The position numbers were made by a program, and so were the translations under genes. Shown here in pieces: positions 53,705-56,525 of a DNA stretch of 56,525 bases. The number at the start of each line of letters is the position of its first letter. The stretch's first letter is position 1. The notes below the pieces were generated by a model, which did not search any database, was not told the origin of the DNA, and worked only from the letters and a program-made list of their open reading frames with translations. This DNA is from a bacterium (GTDB lineage: Bacteria > Bacteroidota > Bacteroidia > NS11-12g > UBA955), in NCBI GenBank assembly GCA_029945665.1, contig JAQSCZ010000008.1, positions 1 through 56,525 of the forward strand, written 5' to 3'.

Positions 53705-56525
53705 ATGTTGTTTATATTGTTGCCTTTACTGGGGCTTAATGCTCAGAACTTTGAGTGGCAAAGGTCTTTTGGTGCTAACACGAGAGACAATATGGAGACA
53801 AGGGGCTTATGTGCTGAAGCCAATGGCGTATCTACTTTTCTTGTGAATACTGCAACTGTGGTTGGAAAAAAAACATTTAATCCCGACTCAATTCGTTTTG
53901 ATAATTTGGTTTTTAAATTTCCTACAAGTTTAGATTATTACAATAAATGCTTTATCGTTCGTTTAGATAGTAATGGGCGAACCCTAAATGCTAAAATGCT
54001 AGGAAATTTTTATGCCCATGATATGTGCAAGGACAAAGATGGCAATTATTATTTAACTGGAATTACTAATGTTGATACAGTGGCCACAGTGGATAGTTTT
54101 AAATTACACGATTATCCTAGCATTTATTTCTATGCAAAATTTGATAAAAATTTCCATTTAAAATGGATGGTTCAGATTGACCAGTCGCTGAATGATTATT
54201 GGCAATTGCAGCATCTTATGTTGTCCGAAGGACATCTCTATTTTACAGGAGCAGCTTTGGGGAAATCGAAAATTGGGTCGACTAATTATAATTTTGGAGC
54301 CAATTATAAAGTTGTTTTAGGTGAAGTTAGCATGAACAATGGTAATATAATTTGGAGTAATTACTTAAATATTAACTCAAGTTCTTATGGCTATACATTA
54401 ACGAAACTTTTACGATTAAAAAACAAATTATACATCGCAGGTTTTGTTACTGGGGGGAATTCAAACTCAAATGTTTTAATCAATTCTGATTCCCTTTTTG
54501 TGTCGGGTAGTTTTGTTTTAGAAACTGATACTTTAGGGAATTATATAAAGTCTTTTACAATAGATAATTTTTATCAATCGACAATCAATGCCATTGTTAC
54601 GGATGGTAAACATCTATACGTATCGGGTAGTTTTAGAGATACTTTGCGTTTCGGAAATAAAAAAATAATACCGCAACTTACGAAGGGAGATGGTAGTAAC
54701 GCAAACACCAAAGAGTTATACATAGCATCTATTACTACCAACTTCAAAACAAGATGGTTTTACCATCCTGAAATTTTGAATAAAAGTAATTCTACTTATT
54801 TCGTTAATCAAATTAGTTACTCTACATTCAGTGATGATTTTCTTTATTTTGGAGGTACCTTGGGCTCAAAAATATTAATTGATAGCAACACAATTTCACC
54901 AACCTTTCAAAGCGATGTTTTTTTAATGAAATCTGATACACTGGCTAATATCCTTTGGGCAACTTCTGGCAAAACTACTTTTGGCGAAGTGGAAACCATG
55001 GATGCAATAGGTGGTAAATCTGTATTTGTAGGGGGCCGTTTTACACGCCAATTAGAGTTAGGGAAATTTAAAGATTCGGGCATTGGATTGTATAATAGTT
55101 TTGTAGCCAAAATAACCGATTTTGCTATTAAAAGAGGGAGTGTTAAAGCTGGGCCCTATTGTGCTGGTGATAGTATACGTATTCCTTATAATCTGATTGG
55201 CAATTTTGATAGCACTAATTTTTTCATAGCTCAACTAAGCAATGAGGATGGTAATTTTGACAAAGGTTACAGAGAATTGGGAAGGCTAAAATCTAATAAA
55301 GATGGAACCATAATTGGGGTTTTGCCAATGTTCAATGTTGTATCTTCTAATAATTATCGTATTAGAATATTAAGTACAAAACCAGCTGTTCAAAGTTACT
55401 ATAAAACAGATACACTTCGGTTGTTGATTTATTCAAGAGATAATGCCTTTGCAGGGAATGATAAAGTAATTTGCCGTGGTGATACAATTGCAATATCAAC
55501 GTTTGGAGGTACGAAATGGAAATGGACACCAAATTATAATATGGCAGACAGTAATAGTCGTGTGGCTAAAGTTTGGCCAAGTATAACCACGCGTTACCGA
55601 ATTGTAATTGCCGATAGCTCGGGCTGTGGCGCTCCTGATACTGCCTTTAAAACAATTGAGGTAAGGAAAAGCCCAATGGCAATTATATTAAATCCTGATA
55701 CTACTTATTGTATTGGCGCAAATGTCACACTATTAGCTAAATTTGCTCATGGCGATAGTATAAATTATGCTTGGAAATGGTATTCATTAGACCATATAGG
55801 AAATTACACAGAACTTAAAAGTGCTAGTTTCAAAAACCGTGATACGTTGATATTTAAATTGCCAGCTAGTGTCAAAGATTCACAACAAATTGTTTTGTAT
55901 TTAGAAGATGGTTGTTCAAATAAAATATCTGTGACCAAGTATACAATAAAGATTAATAAACAAAAACCAAAAACACAACTAATATCTTTTGACACCGCTT
56001 TGTGCCCTGGCAGTGCTTTCGCAATTACTTCAATATTTAAAACCATTGTTCCCAATTTAAACAGCTGGCAATGGTATGAAACAAATTTTTCGGGGTTCTT
56101 TTTTCCTGGTGTAATTAGAAAAAATAAATCAGCAGATACACTTCTATACAATGTACCATTAAGTATTCCATCGAATAAAAGAATCAGAATAATTTTAAAG
56201 GATCAATGTTCTGAAAAGTTTGATACGGCCATCATTAAAATTAGGTTGCGCGATACCCTTAACCTTCAACTTAATACCAATGATAACACCTTGTGTTACG
56301 GCAGTATGCAATTATTCAAAGCAAAGACCAAGGGCGGTTTGCCAAGCGCTTATCGTTATGAATGGTTGGATGTGGTAAGCAATAAAATTCTTTCTAATGC
56401 TGATTCACTGTATATAAATGCAGATAGAAGCAAGCAAATTAAGGTTAGTGTTACCGACCATTGTGTGCCCAATAATTCGTCAACCTTGTTGACTATTAAA
56501 ATAAATCCGGAATTAAGCGTAAGTG
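53705..56525 (+). CDS. Large secreted protein, C-terminus beyond the window
   Basis: An open frame of at least 940 codons runs off the right edge. It starts with a signal peptide (MLFILLPLLGLNAQ). The first 470 residues resemble a beta-propeller or SBBP-type fold (repeats such as KDKDGNYYLTGITN, LYFTGAALGKSK, LYIAGFVTGGNS, LYVSGSFRDTLRF and VFVGGRFTRQLEL, each an L/V-Y/F-x-x-G-x-x block). After about residue 480 there are Ig-like repeats with cysteines (YCAGDSIRIPYN, VICRGDTIAISTFG, YCIGANVTLLAKF, LCPGSAFAITSIF, LCYGSMQLFKAKT). It very likely ends in a T9SS sorting domain outside the window, like the 47961 protein. Confidence 0.85.
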   Translation, partial: MLFILLPLLGLNAQNFEWQRSFGANTRDNMETRGLCAEANGVSTFLVNTATVVGKKTFNPDSIRFDNLVFKFPTSLDYYNKCFIVRLDSNGRTLNAKMLGNFYAHDMCKDKDGNYYLTGITNVDTVATVDSFKLHDYPSIYFYAKFDKNFHLKWMVQIDQSLNDYWQLQHLMLSEGHLYFTGAALGKSKIGSTNYNFGANYKVVLGEVSMNNGNIIWSNYLNINSSSYGYTLTKLLRLKNKLYIAGFVTGGNSNSNVLINSDSLFVSGSFVLETDTLGNYIKSFTIDNFYQSTINAIVTDGKHLYVSGSFRDTLRFGNKKIIPQLTKGDGSNANTKELYIASITTNFKTRWFYHPEILNKSNSTYFVNQISYSTFSDDFLYFGGTLGSKILIDSNTISPTFQSDVFLMKSDTLANILWATSGKTTFGEVETMDAIGGKSVFVGGRFTRQLELGKFKDSGIGLYNSFVAKITDFAIKRGSVKAGPYCAGDSIRIPYNLIGNFDSTNFFIAQLSNEDGNFDKGYRELGRLKSNKDGTIIGVLPMFNVVSSNNYRIRILSTKPAVQSYYKTDTLRLLIYSRDNAFAGNDKVICRGDTIAISTFGGTKWKWTPNYNMADSNSRVAKVWPSITTRYRIVIADSSGCGAPDTAFKTIEVRKSPMAIILNPDTTYCIGANVTLLAKFAHGDSINYAWKWYSLDHIGNYTELKSASFKNRDTLIFKLPASVKDSQQIVLYLEDGCSNKISVTKYTIKINKQKPKTQLISFDTALCPGSAFAITSIFKTIVPNLNSWQWYETNFSGFFFPGVIRKNKSADTLLYNVPLSIPSNKRIRIILKDQCSEKFDTAIIKIRLRDTLNLQLNTNDNTLCYGSMQLFKAKTKGGLPSAYRYEWLDVVSNKILSNADSLYINADRSKQIKVSVTDHCVPNNSSTLLTIKINPELSVS

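Overview
This 56.5-kb, AT-rich window comes from a Bacteroidota genome, most likely an environmental member of the Chitinophagales/Sphingobacteriales side of the phylum. The evidence is the type IX secretion (T9SS) C-terminal sorting domains on four cell-surface proteins, a gliding-type CHU_C sorting domain, Bacteroidota promoters (-33 TTG or TTTG, 19-21 bp, -7 TAnnTTTG), a TonB receptor/beta-propeller B12 locus, and the typical repertoire of kdsA, peptidoglycan recycling ligase, CvfB, RsmF-like methyltransferase and an arginine decarboxylase/deoxyhypusine synthase-like pair.

Region 1 (1-6.9 kb) is accessory. It starts with three perfect 55-bp tandem repeats. Then come a TPR lipoprotein, a MntA/HepT-type toxin-antitoxin pair, a triple-PAS hybrid histidine kinase with a recently duplicated PAS module, and a DHFR-like reductase. 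Several of these end in similar inverted-repeat elements reminiscent of integron cassette ends. Two paralogous SpoIIAA-like proteins follow. Region 2 (7-18 kb) holds an EamA transporter, a DUF2079 membrane protein, a GT9 glycosyltransferase with a co-translated membrane protein, an L,D-transpeptidase, and a 1340-residue PKD-repeat adhesin.

Region 3 (18-26 kb) holds the peptidoglycan recycling ligase, then the clearest system in the window: a six-gene cobalamin-uptake operon on the minus strand. Order from the promoter: promoter, cobalamin riboswitch, attenuator-like hairpin, TonB receptor, DUF4465 T9SS protein, second T9SS protein, beta-propeller lipoprotein (BtuG-like), CWC zinc-ribbon-like miniprotein, and periplasmic binding protein (BtuF-like). 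The BtuCD permease is not in the window. Two components are T9SS cargo rather than lipoproteins, which is unlike the well-studied gut Bacteroides systems.

Region 4 (26-44 kb) is mainly housekeeping: a PD40 beta-propeller, arginine decarboxylase family, SurE, CvfB, GyrB, a methyltransferase, KdsA, deoxyhypusine synthase-like protein, PrfC, RsmF-like methyltransferase, and an EamA transporter. Between these lie a 402-bp element with 20-bp imperfect terminal inverted repeats and a long internal hairpin (36275-36676), and a cluster of short palindromes (42380-42535). Region 5 (44.9-56.5 kb) has a histidine kinase divergent from a cyclase-family hydrolase, a second GT9 enzyme, a T9SS protein followed by a TonB_C-like protein with an unusual C-terminal anchor, an RluA pseudouridine synthase, a glutamate/leucine dehydrogenase interrupted by a frameshift, and a large secreted protein that runs off the right edge (53705 onward).

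Two genome-style observations recur. Many -7 boxes lie only 4-5 nt before the start codon, which predicts leaderless or near-leaderless mRNAs. Convergent genes are also packed with 0-7 bp between stop codons. No tRNA, rRNA, CRISPR array or intact insertion sequence was seen.
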